Assembly (NCBI GenBank): GCA_001783255.1
Contig: MFRB01000068.1
Coordinates: 1-6,787 of the forward strand
From: Candidatus Magasanikbacteria bacterium RIFOXYD12_FULL_33_17
GTDB lineage: Bacteria > Patescibacteriota > Patescibacteriia > Magasanikbacterales > UBA922
Length of the DNA: 6,787 nt
Direction: 5' to 3'
Part shown: positions 5,512 to 6,787 of the stretch, one piece after another
How positions within the stretch are numbered: position 1 is the first letter of the stretch
Layout of the letters: every line of letters starts with the position of its first letter
The notes under the pieces: generated by a model
Told to the model about the DNA's origin: nothing
The model's input: the letters and a program-made list of their open reading frames with translations, nothing else
Databases searched by the model: none
Program-made: the position numbers and the translations under genes

Positions 5512-5736
5512 TGAGACAGAAGAAGATTTTGCTGAAACTATTTCTCTTTATCAAGAATGTGATTTTGATATATCTTATACTGCCAAATATTCTACTCGTT
5601 CTGGCACGACCGCAGACAAAGCTTTCAAAGACAATATCACCCAAGATGAAAAGAAAAAACGTTGGTTTGAATTACAACATTTGATGGAAGATATCGTCTT
5701 ACGCAAAAATCAATTATACTTAAATAAAGAAGTATC
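5176..5736. repeat. Exact 280-bp tandem duplication inside miaB
   Basis: Positions 5176-5456 are identical to 5456-5736: 281 matching bases at an offset of 280, so the units are 5176-5455 and 5456-5735. I compared the two copies line by line and found no mismatch. The junction shares only one base (C) with the flanks, so no longer repeat seeded the event. Since 280 = 3 x 93 + 1, the second copy shifts the miaB frame. The unit encodes the end of the radical SAM domain up to the start of TRAM. It may be a recent natural duplication or an assembly error. Confidence 0.97.
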
Positions 5737-5893
5737 TGTCTTAGTGGACACTTTCAAAAATGGAATGTGTGGTGGCAACTCTCGCGAAATAAAACGTATA
5801 AACTTTCCAGGAGACAAAGATTTGATTGGTAAAATAGTGAAAGTAACCATTACCGAAGCAGGACACTGGATTTTGTGGGGTAAAGTGCTATAA
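5444..5893 (+). pseudogene. miaB: 3' fragment of miaB carrying the TRAM domain
   Basis: This is the out-of-frame remainder of miaB. The frame is open from 5444 (just after an in-frame TAA at 5441) to the TAA at 5891-5893. It first repeats residues 309-402 of MiaB from the second duplication copy, then continues with the genuine C-terminus, VLVDTFKNGMCGGNSRE and onward, ending WILWGKVL. This last part is the TRAM RNA-binding domain. The first usable start codons are TTG 5681 and ATG 5684, which would give a 69- or 70-aa TRAM-like peptide, but no Shine-Dalgarno supports it. Bridging the two parts by translation would need a +1 frameshift between 5444 and 5511, and no slippery site is obvious. 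The stop lies 29 nt before miaA. Confidence 0.88.
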
Positions 5894-5922
5894 TATAGAT
5901 AGCTCTTAATTTTATACAGATT

Positions 5923-6787
5923 GTGAAAAACCAACACACCGAGAACAAACAGCTACCGAAGTTGGTGGTAATCTTAGGTCAAACAGCTAGTGGTAAGACT
6001 GACTGGAGTTTGTATTTAGCAAAAAAATTTAATGGCGAAATAATCTCAGCTGATTCACGACAAATCTTCAAAAAAATGGATATAGGTACAGCCAAAACTC
6101 CAGGAGAATGGCGCTGGGATGGTTTCAAAAAAACTTATTATGTAGGTGACATTCCTCATTACTTGATAGATTTCCTTGATCCTGGAAAATATTTTACATC
6201 AGCTGAATTTCATGATCAAGCCATCAAATACACCAAACTGATTCATGGAAAAAACAAATTACCTTTTGTAGTTGGTGGCACTGGTATGTATATCCAATCT
6301 TTTGTAGACAATTATAAAATGCCAAGAATCGCTCCCAACAAAAAACTACGCCGAAGTTTTGAAGAGAAAAGTGAAATGGAATTGTTGGAATGGCTCAAAC
6401 AAGTAGATCCAATTTCAGCAGAAATAATTGATCAAAAAAACAAAAGACGTCTCATCAGAGCACTTGAAGTCAGTATTCTTAGTGGAGAACCATTTTCTAG
6501 CCAACAAAAGATGGGAGAACCGCTATTCAATATTTTACAAATTGGCATCAAAAAAGAAAAAGAAGACTTACATCAGAATATTGAAAGAAGAATAGACGAA
6601 ATGGTAAAACTTGGTATAGTCGAAGAAATAAAGAGTCTACTAAAACAAAAATATAGTTGGGATCTACCTAGTATGAGTGGCGTAGGTTACAGACAATTTC
6701 GTGAACATTTAGAAGGTAAAGAAACTCTAGAACAAGCCTTGGAAAAATTAAAAAAAGAAACCAAACATTTTGCCAAAAAACAAATGA
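5923..6787 (+). CDS. miaA: tRNA dimethylallyltransferase MiaA, partial at the window end
   Basis: MiaA transfers a dimethylallyl group from DMAPP to N6 of A37 in tRNAs reading UNN codons, supplying the i6A substrate of MiaB. The 288 codons seen are open to the window edge without a stop. The usual length is about 300-320, so only the last 10-30 residues should be missing, and the final KHFAKKQM precedes the usual TWF motif. Motifs are the P-loop GQTASGKT (19-26), SADSRQIFKKMDIGTAK (42-58) with conserved D44, GGTGMYI (118-124), NKRRLIRALEV (173-183) and SGVGYRQF (252-259). The start is GTG 5923, the only start codon between an upstream in-frame TAG (5896) and the P-loop region. No Shine-Dalgarno is seen. 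The gene lies 29 nt after the miaB stop, probably co-transcribed. A Trp/Tyr-rich stretch at 61-76 (GEWRWDGFKKTYYVGD) looks longer than in E. coli-type enzymes. Confidence 0.95.
   Translation, partial: MKNQHTENKQLPKLVVILGQTASGKTDWSLYLAKKFNGEIISADSRQIFKKMDIGTAKTPGEWRWDGFKKTYYVGDIPHYLIDFLDPGKYFTSAEFHDQAIKYTKLIHGKNKLPFVVGGTGMYIQSFVDNYKMPRIAPNKKLRRSFEEKSEMELLEWLKQVDPISAEIIDQKNKRRLIRALEVSILSGEPFSSQQKMGEPLFNILQIGIKKEKEDLHQNIERRIDEMVKLGIVEEIKSLLKQKYSWDLPSMSGVGYRQFREHLEGKETLEQALEKLKKETKHFAKKQM

Noticed and set aside
5155..5937. Paired look-alike frames at 5177-5404 and 5457-5684 (plus), and 5155-5364, 5357-5644 and 5710-5937 (minus)
   Set aside because: The paired frames are identical because they lie in the two copies of the 280-bp duplication; all are shadows of miaB.

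Overview
The window is AT-rich with short intergenic gaps. It reads best as a fragment of a small-genome Patescibacteria (Candidate Phyla Radiation) bacterium. This rests on the flavour of the MiaB and MiaA proteins, the A/T-rich gene starts without Shine-Dalgarno sequences, and a set of small unrecognised genes; no rRNA marker is present to prove it. The standard bacterial code fits every gene: TAA, TAG and TGA all act as stops, and nothing calls for a reassigned UGA.

Left part, minus strand (153-2101): an AI-2E-family membrane protein, preceded in transcription order by an RsuA/RluB/RluF-type pseudouridine synthase with an S4 domain. A 45-bp block of TTTCGTA repeats and a likely extended -10 promoter lie between them.

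Middle part, minus strand (2332-3979): four small genes of unknown function (101, 120, 229 and 70 aa in transcription order), closely spaced like an operon. They are framed by a textbook sigma-70 promoter (TTGACA, 17-bp spacer, TATAAT) at 4068-4096 and a strong intrinsic terminator at 2283-2308. A 12-bp palindrome lies inside the promoter spacer. The proteins are polar and partly low-complexity. None is recognised.

Right part, plus strand (4252-6787): miaB followed by miaA, the two enzymes that make ms2i6A at position 37 of tRNAs. MiaA adds the dimethylallyl group to A37 and MiaB then methylthiolates it. miaA runs off the right edge. miaB is interrupted by an exact 280-bp tandem duplication (5176-5455 and 5456-5735). 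Because 280 is not a multiple of three, the reading frame shifts. The 5' product keeps the [4Fe-4S] and radical SAM domains but loses the C-terminal TRAM domain, which remains as an out-of-frame fragment. Removing one copy restores a continuous 453-aa MiaB. This is the clearest anomaly in the window. It is either a real recent mutation, possibly revertible, or an assembly artefact.

The miaB promoter and the promoter of the four-gene cassette diverge from the 272-bp gap at 3980-4251. No tRNA, rRNA, CRISPR array, transposase or phage gene was seen.
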